Source: Zoroaster sp. YZ-2022 (lineage: Eukaryota > Echinodermata > Asteroidea > Forcipulatida > Zoroasteridae). From it: DNA of 64,000 bases. The DNA lies in contig CM055822.1 in the NCBI GenBank assembly GCA_029582265.1, positions 39,200,679 through 39,264,678 on the forward strand. The letters run 5' to 3'. The stretch's first letter is position 1. Each line of letters begins with the position of its first letter. The position numbers and the translations under genes are program-made. Positions 1 through 10,273 of the stretch are shown piece by piece. The notes under the pieces are model-generated. The model had not been told where the DNA came from. It saw only the letters and a program-made list of their open reading frames with translations, and searched no databases.

Positions 1-1
1 A

Positions 2-214
2 CTAAAACGATACGGTTTGTTTTTAGATTTGAGAACGAGCAACGACAATAAGATACACGGAAGCGGAAGACGAGTACAAAACTTATCCGAAGGAATTACC
101 ATTCAAATTGATAAAGAAGCGGAAGCTGCGGGTGACTTGTACATGTACACTTTTATTATCATGGACGCGCAACTCGTTATTAGAAATTCACGTTTTGAAT
201 CCGTCGATTATTAA
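2..214 (+). CDS. C-terminal end of a Polinton structural (capsid-like) protein, cut by the window edge
   Basis: The frame is open from base 2 and ends with a TAA just upstream of the packaging ATPase. The last 70 residues alternate short polar turns and beta-type stretches (for example SEGITIQID and MYTFIIMDAQL), as expected of a jelly-roll fold. From position and general resemblance I think it is the end of a Polinton capsid or penton-type protein; I cannot say which. It is transcribed in the same direction as the ATPase, with a 24-base gap, which fits a morphogenesis gene block. No lesion is visible in this piece. The main part of the gene lies outside the window, so the assignment rests on context plus a short tail. 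Confidence 0.5.
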   Translation, partial: LKRYGLFLDLRTSNDNKIHGSGRRVQNLSEGITIQIDKEAEAAGDLYMYTFIIMDAQLVIRNSRFESVDY

Positions 215-238
215 AATTAATCGCTAATATTAAAACAA

Positions 239-856
239 ATGTTGCCGAAATATCCATACGCCGCGTTAATTTGCGGTCAAACCGGATGCGGAAAAACTGA
301 ATTTATTTAAAATTTGTTACAAAAAGAATATTTAAAATATTTCGAAACGATCGTTATATTATGTCCCACTATCGGTGACAACGACGCTTATCAAAATAGA
401 AAATGGATTTGGAACGATGAGCGAGTGCTAGTTGATGATATAAAATATTATACATTAAATAAAGCGATATAAATATATAGCGATATATACAAAGGATATG
501 AAATGTTTATCATCGACGATTGTAGCGCCGGTAAAGATTTGAGGTATAAAAATGTTTGTCAAAACGAAACAAATGCGTTAATACGATTGGCTTTTAGCGG
601 CAGACACGTCAATCACAGCTGTTGGGTCATTTCGCAAAAATATAATAGTGTATTGAAAGATTTTAGAGAGCAACTCAAATGGGTGTGTTTATTTTATAGT
701 AAAGATAGAGACTCGTTCGAAGAATGCCTTCGAGGAAATGACGTCATACCGACGAAAGAGTTACGAGAGCAAGTGCATGAGCGATTAAAACGAGTCAAAC
801 ATTGTAAATTGATTTTGAAAACGGATCAACCTACCGAATATGAAATACGTAACTAG
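239..856 (+). pseudogene. Polinton genome-packaging ATPase (FtsK/HerA-like), two in-frame stops
   Basis: From the ATG at 239 the frame reads a P-loop (GQTGCGKT, bases 281-304), then a Walker B with four hydrophobic residues and DD (MFIIDD, from base 503), then an arginine-rich C-terminal half. This is the A32/FtsK-HerA class of ATPase that pumps DNA into capsids of Polintons and related viruses; energy comes from ATP hydrolysis. The length, 205 codons, is usual for these short Polinton ATPases. Two TAA codons interrupt it, at 308-310 directly after the P-loop and near 470, both without a change of frame, so these look like point mutations. The copy cannot make a full protein. The family call is firm because both nucleotide-binding motifs sit in the right order and spacing. 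Confidence 0.85.
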
Positions 857-1625
857 GTTACTTACTAATTACTTGTAGGTTATCTATAGGTCGTTTGTAG
901 GTTGCCTATAGGTTGTTAGTAATTACCTATAGGTTGTTAGCAATTACCTACAGGTCGTTAGTAGGTTACTTAGCAATTACCTATAGGTTGCTAGTAGGTT
1001 ACCTATAGGTTGTTAGCAATTACTTGTAGGTCGTAGTAGGTTACCTGTAGGTTGTTAGTAGGTTACCTATAGGTTGTTAGTAGGTTACCTATAGGTTGTT
1101 AGTAGGTTACTTGTAGGTTACTATAGGTTGTTAGTAATTACCTACAGGTTGTTAGTAGGTCGTTAGTAGTTACTTGTAGGTTACCTGTAGGTTGTTAGCA
1201 ATTACTTGTAGGTCGTTAGTAGGTTACCTATAGGTTGTTTGTAGGTCGTTAGTAGGTTACTTAGCAATTACCTATAGGTTGCTAGTAGGTTACCTATAGG
1301 TTGTTAGCAATTACTTGTAGGTCGTAGTAGGTTACCTGTAGGTTGTTAGTAGGTTACCTATAGGTTGTTAGCAATTACCTATAGGTTGTTAGTAGGTTAC
1401 TTGTAGGTTATCTATAGGTTGTTTGTAGGTCGTTAGTAGGTTACTTAGCAAATACCTATAGGTTGTTAGCAATTACTTGTAGGTTACCTATAGGTTGTTA
1501 GTAGGTTACTTGTAGGTTGTTTGTAGGTTACTTGTAGGTTGTTAGTAGGTTACTTAGCAATTACCTATAGGTTGTTAGCAATTACTTGTAGGTTGTTTGT
1601 AGGTTACTTGTAGGTTGTTTGTATT
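857..1625 (+). repeat. Minisatellite of about 11-bp words inside the Polinton
   Basis: Starting at the ATPase stop codon, about 770 bases are built from short variants of one word (TTACCTATAGG, TTACTTGTAGG, TTGTTAGTAGG). Higher-order blocks recur, for example GTTAGTAGGTTACCTATAGG. All frames are rich in stops, so it is not coding. It ends just before the next Polinton ORF at 1658 and therefore fills an intergenic space of the element. Confidence 0.9.
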
Positions 1626-1657
1626 TTTACCAATTATTCTATAAATACTTATAATAA

Positions 1658-2200
1658 ATGGAAGAAGTTGCTTAACTATTGTCAGAAAATCCATCCGTGT
1701 CAAGTTTGCCGTCTACCGATAGTAATATAAACGACAGCTTGCTGTTGAATCAAAAACTACGAGATAAACGGCTTTTATCCGTTGTATCTGGAGGAGATTC
1801 AAAACAAATTTCGGTAAAGAGTATTCCGTCGGTGACATTGAAGCGCTAAGTACGGAAGAAGCGAGATGTATTACTCACGCAATACGAAACTAAATTAGGC
1901 CGTGATATAACCCAGTCTTTAGGCAGCGCTATTCTAACGCTATACGCTAAACTATTTGGATTTAGTTTAAATCGTATTGATTTATACGGCCATCAATTTC
2001 AAATCGATGACGAAGGTAAATTCATTTCACATTTAGAAAAAGATCCATTCATTTCGAGTATGCTTTCTACCGTAGCGTGTGAAATATACTACAAGTACGG
2101 CTCGTTGATAGCGCCGCTCAGTGCAACGCTAATTACGGCAAAACATTTAAAAAGAAAAGAAGAAGAATCTTGTATAGATAATAAAAGCGATGGAGACTAA
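1658..2200 (+). pseudogene. Polinton protein of unknown function, several lesions
   Basis: An ATG at 1658 starts MEEVA, followed at once by a TAA (1673). Beyond it the reading frame stays protein-like in changing frames: a Ser/Asn-rich N-terminal part, then from about 1895 an alanine- and leucine-rich stretch (SLGSAILTLYAKLFGF) and a basic end (KHLKRKEEE). At least one nonsense codon and two frame changes lie between 1673 and 1910. It stands between the ATPase and the small membrane proteins and runs in the same direction. I do not recognise a catalytic motif. A structural or DNA-associated virion protein would fit the place, but this is inference. Its stop overlaps the start of the next gene (ATGGAGACTAA at 2190-2200). 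Confidence 0.45.
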
Positions 2201-2625
2201 AGAGTTGGAGAATGCGCAGGAGCAACCACAGACTGTAAAAACACCGTCGACGGTAACGAAAACACCGACTAAAAAATAAAAAAATCCAAACAGAGTCGCG
2301 GCGGGTAAAAGAGTCCCCGAACTTAATAAAAAGAAAAAAACAAGAACTTTAAAAAAACGCGCAACGCGGCTCAAGCGTGGTTAAAACTCGTCACACAACG
2401 TCGTTAGCAACGAACGATATTCAAAAAGAAACAAGCAACGAAACTAGCTATTATTACTACTATATAGCCATTGGTTTAGCCATTGGGGGTTTCGCTTATT
2501 TCTTTTTAAGTAAAAAAGAGCCAGCGGTAGTAAAAGAGCCGTTAAAACCATTAAACTCTACCGCGCCACCCACAAAACCTACTTTATTGCCGTTAAAAGA
2601 ACTCGCTGTTTTGGAAATGGAATAA
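2190..2625 (+). pseudogene. Small basic and membrane-spanning Polinton protein(s), frameshifted
   Basis: The start codon at 2190 overlaps the stop of the preceding ORF. The first 60 codons are Glu/Thr-rich, then Lys/Arg-rich (NPNRVAAGKR), interrupted by a TAA near 2275 and by at least one frame change in A-rich runs around 2340-2380. From about 2400 to 2625 the frame is open and shows a single hydrophobic helix (IAIGLAIGGFAYFFL, roughly bases 2464-2508) followed by a Pro-rich tail. This could be one gene with a basic head and a membrane tail, or two adjacent small genes. The position between structural genes and the integrase is where Polintons keep small membrane proteins. Function unknown. 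Confidence 0.45.
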
Positions 2626-2664
2626 AGTTTTTTTTTTTAATAATTATATTGACGAGTATAAAAT

Positions 2665-2911
2665 ATGATGGACACGAAAACAATCGCCTATTCAGCTTAC
2701 CACAGCGCCGTTTTGACACTTTTTACCGTTTTATACAGCATGCTTGGTAAAAAAAATATTAAGCGTAGAACCAGCCAATTTAAATAAATTGGATATTAAA
2801 GACTCGTTAAAACTAACCGCGACGCTTGGATTATCTTCGATGACGCAAATGTGGTTAGTTCAACAGGGAATTTTACCAAACTCTCTTATGCCTAAAGATT
2901 CTACGGAATAA
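2665..2911 (+). pseudogene. Small Polinton membrane protein, one-base frameshift
   Basis: An ATG at 2665 opens a short hydrophobic N-terminus (AVLTLFTVLYSML). A run of eight A at about 2749-2756 then throws the frame. One base out of step the sequence continues openly to the TAA at 2909-2911 with a second hydrophobic stretch and a terminal PKDSTE. The protein would be about 80 residues. The break sits exactly in a homopolymer, so an assembly error is as likely as a real lesion. Small two-helix proteins of this kind occur in Polintons between the structural genes and the integrase. I cannot give a function. Confidence 0.4.
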
Positions 2912-2933
2912 AATATATTTATAAATATTAAAA

Positions 2934-3956
2934 ATGGATGAGCGAACGAGACAAAAGCTTCAAAATGTGTATTATAGTCCGAAAGGATACTACAAAGGTC
3001 TCGACGCTATTAATAAATTAGCACAAGAAACCAAGGTAAATGTAAAATTAGTTTCACGGTGGATAAAAAAGCAAGCGCTGTGGCAAATTTATTTACCCTA
3101 TCCTAAATATATTCCAAGACCGACCAGTTCAAATAGTACGTTTGAAAAACCAAACGAGGTTCATCAAGCGGATTTATTGTTTCTTCCGCACGATACGTAT
3201 AAAAAAAGACGTACAAGTACGCGTTAACCGTTGTGGATGAAGCCAGTAGATATAAAGAAGCTGAACCACTAACCGATAAAACCGCCACGCAAGTTGGCAA
3301 CGCGTTTGAAAAAATTCATAAACGTTCGCGGCTAACTTGGCCAAAAATGTTAAAAGTCGATCCCGGAAAAGAATTTATGTCTAACGTTAACGTATTAATG
3401 AGTAAACATGTTGTAAAAATACAAAGAAGCGAAGCGAGTCAACATAGAGCTCAAGGTATAGTAGAGCGATTTAATAGAACTTTGAGTGAAAGATTATTTT
3501 CTCAGCAATACGCTAAAGAAATAGCGTTGGGAGAAAGAAATAGAGAATGGGTTAAAATATTACCCGCGGTTGTAAAAGCATTAAACGATGAGACGACGCG
3601 ACTTAAATTAAAGCGCTGTTGAACAAAATCCAGCCTCACCAGCGCTTGCGCAGCGTAGTGCTTTAAGCGGTAAAAAGAATGAAAACAGAATTCCAACAAA
3701 CAGTTTAGTTCGGTATTTATACGCGCCCGGTGAAGCTGAAAAAGATACGAGACGTCGCGCGACCGATCCCATATGGAGTATAAAAATTTATAGATTGGCT
3801 AAAACGATGAAAGCCGCGAATCAACCCATCTTGTACTATTTAGCATCCGCGCCGGGTGTAGAAGCGAGCCCCGCTCGTAGTTTTGTAAGAGAAGAATTAC
3901 AAATTATTCCTCGAGATACAGAAAATCCACCGATTAAACAATTACGCTCGCGTTAG
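2934..3956 (+). pseudogene. Polinton integrase (retroviral type, DDE), two frameshifts
   Basis: This gene inserts the element into host DNA, giving 6-bp target duplications in intact Polintons. Bases 2934-3227 encode the N-terminal region and the first catalytic Asp (HQADLLFLP). In a shifted frame, 3233-3622 holds the second Asp (KVDPGKEF) and the Glu (QGIVERFNRT). A second shift near 3605 leads into 3614-3956, a C-terminal tail with RRRATDPIWS and KIYRL, typical of Polinton integrases and comparable to their chromo-like end. All three catalytic residues are present. The first frame change lies in an A7 run (about 3201-3207) and could be an assembly error. The gene is convergent with the polymerase on the minus strand. 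Confidence 0.88.
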
Positions 3957-3974
3957 CAGCTACGCTACGCCGAG

Positions 3975-6900
3975 CAAAGCTCAGACTGTAATGACCGTAA
4001 GCGCGAGTGTGTATTCCGTTTTCTAAAATATATTTCTTTGTGTCTAAAGGAGATAACTATATTTTATTTACTGTCGTTGTATATAATCTATGTTTTTCAT
4101 GCCTAATAAAATTCATAGGGTGATAAAGCGTATTATTTTGAGATAAAACTTGTTTATATCGCGAGTGTTTAATATCCTGTTCTAAAACTTGTTTTTTAAC
4201 GCCTTTAGCTTTTTTTTAATTTCTTTTTCATTCGGTAAAAGTATCGAATACATTTTTGGCCTTAAACATACAATTCCGTGGATTAAAGTTCCCGCGGTCT
4301 CGTATTTCATTTTACCTATTACTTTATTATTAACTTCAGAATGTAAAAAATTATCTTGTTTATAATTACTAAAATCGTATAAAGATTTGTTTTTATATAA
4401 ATCTTTATATACATCTTGCGTTTGAATCTCGAGTAACAAGCTATCCGTATCCGTGTAAATCAACTCACACTTGTTGCCGTACTTTGTTTTTAAATGATTG
4501 TAATAAAAATCGTACATTAAATGTTTAGATAAATCTAGTATGCTCATTCCTACGTAGACTGGGCGGTTGAGAACGAGTTTTATTTTGTGCATGTGAATCG
4601 CCACTAAATCATTATCAAAAATCCTTGCCTCAGCAAAATTTGGTTTCGCGATGAGTGAACGAATTTGATTTTCCGCTTTTTAATCGTTTAACCGCTTCAA
4701 ATTCACGTTTACTCGTTTTCGTACATTTTCCATCGTTTTTCCAAAAACTGAATTGTTCATGAGTTTGTACAAATCTTTGTCAAAATCACTCGTTGCGTCT
4801 TTTCTGAGTTGAGTGTTTAAATCAATGTACGATTTCATCCAACACGATTCATCAAATTCTAAAACGCGATGAATTTTAGTTAGTTTCATACCGAGTTGTA
4901 AATATAATTGTAAATTACGATAATGAAGCACGTAGTTGCGTTTATCGTATAAATTGGGAACTAATTTTTCAACGTTTGGAGTGGGTTTGTCGTTTAATAA
5001 CTCAAGCTGATACGGTGACATCCATTCTTTCGGTACCGTTAACGACTCTGGCGCGAGTGGAAATGCGTCGTGAGAATCGTGTAATTCTTTGGGGTATTCT
5101 AAATCAACTTCTAAAATACATCCTTTCTTACGCGTTAATCCCTCGCTCTCGAGTTTGTTAATTTGTTTATTAGTCATCCATTTAAAATTACCCGTCGGTA
5201 AAGGTTGACTCATCGCGTACCCGTATAAATTATTCGCGTCTAAATACATAATGTAACTCGATGGTTTTGATTTATCGTAATCGTCTAAATATACATTGTT
5301 TGCTTTAGCGTATCGTTTACTTACCATACACGTTCCTCCTCTCGTACCTTTTTCGATAAATAAATGCATGTCAACATCCGTAAACAAATCTAAACAAACT
5401 TTTGAATGTTTTAATAAAGCGTCCCAACTTAATCCTGGACTCGTATAATAATTAGCCGGGTCTAAACCGTACTCTCGTAAACAAGTAGCGCGTAAATGTT
5501 CAAATACATCCGCTAATAAGCAAGTATCCGTACGCACGTATAAATCGTGATAATCACCTAAATTTTTACAATCAAACTTGTTATAAACGTTTTTCGCGTG
5601 TTCGTATTGTTCTTTAGTAATGCGCTGGTTGTTTAAACCTACTATAAAAAGATTCTATAGAAGGAAGACGCGTTTGTTTGAATCTTTCAAAACTATCCAT
5701 GTATTCGTAAGGATAAATACCCTTGCTTTTAGCAAGATTAAATTTTTCTAAATCTGATTCGTGTAATTTAGTAATTGAAAAAGAATTGTTTGATTTTACG
5801 AGTTTGTCCAACGACGCTAGTAAAACTTGAGCGCTGTCGATAAATCGTAGTCGCCCGATTGAAAAAGAAATATATTTTTCGATATTGTTTGGAATACATG
5901 TTAAATTTCCTCGGGTTTGACCCGCGGCTTGCATAATGAGATGTGAGTCGTATCCTCGCAAATTATGAAATACAACTGGAATAAAAGTTACATTAGGTTT
6001 TAAACTTAGTTTTAAATTACAACAATTGTGCGCTGCGCCTCGATAATTACCGGTAATGTGGCAATGATCTCTAACTTTGCTAAACTTAGCGTTATCGTTT
6101 TCAAAAAATCCCTTTTCGCATATCCAACACTGTTTAGCAGAGTTGTAATCTTCTACGTCTTCTTTAGTCATTGTTATTTTTTGAGAGTTTTTAATCATCT
6201 CGTTGATGTTTTCTTCTTCTTTTTCTAATTCATTTAAAAAATGTTTTGCGGCATCTTCTCCCCTATACGTAATGGGGGCGCGAGTTTCACCTTCGCAACG
6301 AACGACGATGTACGAATAACTGTGCTCTTGTAGTTTTTCAGTATTAGTCGTTATTTGCGCAGCGTCAATCTTTTTAATAATACTTTCAAAATCGGCGTAT
6401 ATAACGAATGGAACTTTCATCTTTTTATGAAAATTTATAAATTTTAGCGTATCGTTTTTACCCTTTTCGTGGCCGAGCGGTCTAGCGCAGCGAACTCAAG
6501 TTCTGGTGTTGCCAGCAGCAGGATGTGGGTTCGAGCCCCGGTCGTGACACTTGTATCCTTGAGCAAGGTACTTAACCATAATTGCTTCGTCCTTCGGATG
6601 GGACGTAAAGCCGTAGGTCCCGTGTGTTGTATAATGCACGTAGAGTGGATTGTCGTGGCCGAGCGGTCTAGCGCACTGAACTCAAGTTCTGGTGTTGCCA
6701 GCAGCAGAGTGTGGGTTCGAGCCCCAGCCGTGACACCTGTGTCCTTGAGCAAGACACTTAACCATAATTGCTTCTCTCCACCCAGGGGTTAAATGGGTAC
6801 CTGTGAAGGCAGAGATGGTTTGCTCTCTATGCGCTAGAAATGGCAGCAATTGAGCTGTATACTCCCCAGGGAGCTGAGATGGTTTCAGGAATGATTTATG

Positions 6901-8260
6901 AGCCTTATGAGCCTTATGAGCAGGGATAATAATATAATGCGCCTTGAGCGCCACTTAGTTGGTGGATACGTGCGCTATATAAATCTATACATTATTATTA
7001 TTATTATTATAACGACCGTCGTTGGTCTGTCGTTAATTCCCTTACACATTCTTACGTGATTTTCGAGATACGCTTTCGTCGAGAAACCCTGTAAACATCT
7101 CAAACAAAAATGTTGACGATGACCGTGTTTAGTTTGGTCAGAAAGTAATTTATTTACATCTTTAATCCAAACGTAGTGAGATCTAGTTCCTTCTTCTTTG
7201 TGAACTAATAATAAATTTATACGATCTAGTTCCGCGGGTTGATCGCTGAGTTTATAAACTAGTATCGATTTTGATTCGCAACCAAAAACGTTTATCGCGA
7301 TATTGTTTTGTTTCTCTACTCTCTTAATTTGATTAATTGGAGTAGGCGCGTCAACGCCATCAAAATTAAAACCATCCTCCGTCGGGTATTTGGACATTCT
7401 TTGAGGATCTTTCAAAGTTGGAAAAAGAGCGCTACGCAGCGCCCATCGCAAACAATCGTCGTCGTTGTTTTTTACGTTGATGCACGCCTTTTAATTTGTT
7501 ATATAGTTGCATAGCTCGATATAAGAACCGCCTCTCAAAGGTTGATATCTCGCACAAGTAATATTCATACCTACGATGCGGTCTACCTCCCATCCAGAAC
7601 CCTCTTGCGTGTATTTTTCTAAAGCCTCTTGAATTTGTGAAAAAACGGTATTGAATACATTTCGATACTATCTAAATTTAATAATACAATTTGCCTATTA
7701 TTATGAAAATTTGTCTCAGCAAAATCGATCATGCCGTCTATTTTTTCTTTACGTAATTTAATACGTATATATATCATAAACTTGAACGATGTAAATTCTT
7801 GCAAGTCTGTACCTAACTTGACTCTAATCTTTGGTTTTACAGCTTCCCAAAAAATGTTTAAATCTTTTTCTTCGCTATGATTCAGCGGAACTACCATTCT
7901 TTGTTCGCGTAACCATCTTCCGCCGTTAATAGGGGGTTTAAATCTCAACTCTTCTTCTTGACCGTGAAACCTTTTAATGGCGGCGATGTAGTCCTTTTTT
8001 ATCAACCGCGCACTTTTCCCTGTGCCGCGTTCTGGTAGCTCAATATTTTCAACCGTTATACGCTCTCTTAATTCAGCTAAACTTAATTTATACAATGGCT
8101 TTTGTTTATGACTACGCAAATACTTTTTAACCGCGTTGTAATAAGAACGTTTATCAACTTTACCCTTGCTATTTTGTACTAATATGATTGACCCGTGTTC
8201 TCGCGCAAAATCTTTCAATCCTTGCAGTGTCCATTTCGATAAATATTTTCTTTCTTCCAT
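3975..8260 (-). pseudogene. Polinton protein-primed family-B DNA polymerase (pTPpolB), split by a SINE
   Basis: The minus-strand start is the ATG at 8260. In order it shows: an N-terminal helical region with two SAP/HeH-like segments (LSKWTLQGLKDFA, YKLSLAELRERI); a frame change near 7640; a conserved pre-exonuclease part and a C2H2-like finger near 7090; a SINE insertion at 6468-7011; exonuclease motif I (YADFES, about 6390); a Cys/His insertion (CWIC, RDHCHITG) like an endonuclease VII zinc site; NLRGYDSHLI; ExoIII (YHDLYVRTD, about 5540); polymerase motif A (DANNLYGYAM); KLMNNSVFGKTM; and motif C (YTDTDS, about 4455). Breaks: in-frame stop near 7498, shifts near 7640, 5615, 4680 and 4195, and a stop near 4057. 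The enzyme would copy linear DNA from a protein primer. Catalytic Asp residues are all readable, but the copy is dead. Confidence 0.92.
6468..7011 (+). mobile_element. Dimeric tRNA-derived SINE inserted in the polymerase gene
   Basis: Two tRNA-like heads lie in direct order, at 6468-6653 and from 6654 on. Each has an A box (GTGGCCGAGCGGTCTAGCGC) and a B box (GGGTTCGAGCCCC at 6527-6539 and 6713-6725), so both carry the internal RNA polymerase III promoter; the head resembles a class II tRNA (Leu/Ser type). The second unit continues into a body and ends TGCGCTATATAAATC plus an (ATT)n tail at 6989-7010. That tail form is widespread in invertebrate SINEs. The polymerase reading frame resumes on both sides, so this is a clean insertion. 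I see no clear target-site duplication. Confidence 0.85.
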
Positions 8261-8263
8261 ACT

Positions 8264-8611
8264 CTTTTTACTATTAAACAAGATAATATTTTTAAAAAAA
8301 ATTCTCATTTTTTTTCTCATTTTTTAAACTCACTTTTTTAGTTAATTTGAGGTAAGTTTTTTTTTATCTCGTTCTCTCGTGACGACACTCATCCTTCAAC
8401 ACTTGTTTTCCCTTCCCACCTTTTTTTTAATCTCATGACGTCATATATTTTTCATGACGTCATCCTCCTACTATTTTTTCATCAACCACGCCCATTTTTA
8501 GGTACTTGTACCTAGGACCCTATTTTAAATATTTAAAAAAAAAATCATTTAAAAAAAAATCATTTTTAGTAAATGCGCTAGTTTCGGCACCTGACATACT
8601 ACTAAAGGTAT
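8264..8611. other. Polymerase upstream region and probable Polinton end
   Basis: Upstream of the polymerase start the sequence is T-rich and non-coding, with two CRE-like palindromes (8435-8463), a short palindrome AGGTACTTGTACCT (8501-8514) and then A-rich words. At 8596-8611 stands ACATACTACTAAAGGT, which recurs at 21781-21796 beyond the outermost gene of the other Polinton piece. This is a candidate terminal motif; the exact end of the element is not proven. Confidence 0.4.
8435..8463. promoter_or_regulatory. Pair of CRE-like palindromes upstream of the polymerase gene
   Basis: The 10-bp palindrome ATGACGTCAT occurs at 8435-8444 and again at 8454-8463, a spacing of 19 bases centre to centre, about 175-200 bases upstream of the polymerase start codon at 8260 (minus strand). 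TGACGTCA is the consensus for CREB/ATF-type bZIP factors. A role in transcription of the polymerase is inference. Confidence 0.4.
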
Positions 8612-9389
8612 TTTTTGTTTCAATTCCATGAAAAAAAACCGAACAAACAAATAAGAGATTTGAAAGTATTAGCATAAATAGGAAGATAATATTCATTCTA
8701 TTAGTGAACCATAATAAAATATTTATCCTTGTGGAAGGTAATATCATGAGCAGAAACATTGACCAAATATATTAATTTGACAAAAATAATGTATACATGC
8801 TTTTCATGTAATTAAAATGTTGTCTTTCCTATGCAATTGCATTTATTTTGTGTAATTTTCATATTAGTACAAGATCTCTCTTACCTGTGGTAGCAAAGAA
8901 CATAATTAACAATTTAGTGGCATATATTAACATCGAACATTTTCTTTCAATCATAAAGATACAATTACACCGATTATTTATTTATGTATTTATGTATTTA
9001 TGTATTTATGTATTGATGTATTTATTTCTCTAGTTGAGTTGAAGTCCGTTTATTACATTCAATCATTCAATATTTACAACAATGTAAGAAATAAAATTAT
9101 GACAAGACTATTGAAGGTGAAAAAAGAACAATGATAACATACTCCAAAATAATCACTTACAACATAAACACTTGACTAATTAACAATCACCTAGAGTCAA
9201 AAGGTAAATTTAAGTTTGTCTTTTTCAAAATAACATAGAGCACTATTTTTGACATGAATCAAGTTGAAAGACTTTCTTAAGATTACTTTTATACACTTAT
9301 ATCAGCCTGCTCACTACAACCTTTTTTAGCTACTTCACATCAGACATTCCAAATAATTCTATGTAATTTACCAACTAAAGGTAAAACCA
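8612..9389. other. A+T-rich spacer with an 8-bp microsatellite
   Basis: No gene is supported here. At 8975-9027 the word TATTTATG repeats about six times. The rest is unstructured A+T-rich sequence outside the probable Polinton end. Confidence 0.5.
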
Positions 9390-9690
9390 TATCATTCGTA
9401 ATATTAATACAAATAATTCTTTTACAGTCAAATAAATAGAAATTAGGGTTCCCTAAGTACGTTTAATAATATTTTCTACAAAGAACCAGGCATTATAACA
9501 TTTATCAAATTTTATAAAAAGATGTTCGATGCATTCTTTAGCTTGTTTACAACGTAAGCAAATATAAAAATCTGTGATTCCAAAACTTTACAATTTATCT
9601 TTAGTGGGAAGAATTGTATGTTTTAATTTAAACCACAAGTCTCTCTCTCTCTCTTCAGCTTTCATAAGGGGACATCATCCATTTTTCCAA
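9390..9690 (-). mobile_element. Decayed 3' coding end of an L1/Tx1-like LINE
   Basis: On the minus strand a reading frame around 9470-9610 shows ICLRCKQAKECIEHLF followed by KCYNAWFF. Its CxxC ... E..HLF ... W pattern is that of the zinc-binding domain found downstream of reverse transcriptase in L1/Tx1-type LINEs. One stop lies just before it, and the frame is lost on both sides. The final histidine/cysteine ligand is partly missing. Only a scrap of the element remains, next to the assembly gap. Confidence 0.4.
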
Positions 9691-9773
9691 ATGTTGGCAT
9701 CAGGTTTTGAAATGTGAAAACAAAATTATCCAATATTGAAAAACAGCAGGAGGCTGGAATTAAATGTTAATAA

Positions 9774-10273
9774 NNNNNNNNNNNNNNNNNNNNNNNNNNN
9801 NNNNNNNNNNNNNNNNNNNNNNNNNNNNNNNNNNNNNNNNNNNNNNNNNNNNNNNNNNNNNNNNNNNNNNNNNNNNNNNNNNNNNNNNNNNNNNNNNNNN
9901 NNNNNNNNNNNNNNNNNNNNNNNNNNNNNNNNNNNNNNNNNNNNNNNNNNNNNNNNNNNNNNNNNNNNNNNNNNNNNNNNNNNNNNNNNNNNNNNNNNNN
10001 NNNNNNNNNNNNNNNNNNNNNNNNNNNNNNNNNNNNNNNNNNNNNNNNNNNNNNNNNNNNNNNNNNNNNNNNNNNNNNNNNNNNNNNNNNNNNNNNNNNN
10101 NNNNNNNNNNNNNNNNNNNNNNNNNNNNNNNNNNNNNNNNNNNNNNNNNNNNNNNNNNNNNNNNNNNNNNNNNNNNNNNNNNNNNNNNNNNNNNNNNNNN
10201 NNNNNNNNNNNNNNNNNNNNNNNNNNNNNNNNNNNNNNNNNNNNNNNNNNNNNNNNNNNNNNNNNNNNNNNNN
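9774..10273. other. Assembly gap of 500 N
   Basis: Exactly 500 N separate A+T-rich sequence from the satellite. The round number suggests a placeholder, so the real distance is unknown. The satellite begins directly after it, so the array probably extends into the gap. Confidence 0.99.

Noticed and set aside
857..1625. CRISPR-like spacing in the Polinton minisatellite
   Set aside because: All of it is variants of one short word; there are no spacers.
6469..6954. Open frames of 90-107 codons over the SINE on both strands
   Set aside because: They lie on the two tRNA-like heads and repeat the same residues; this is non-coding SINE sequence.
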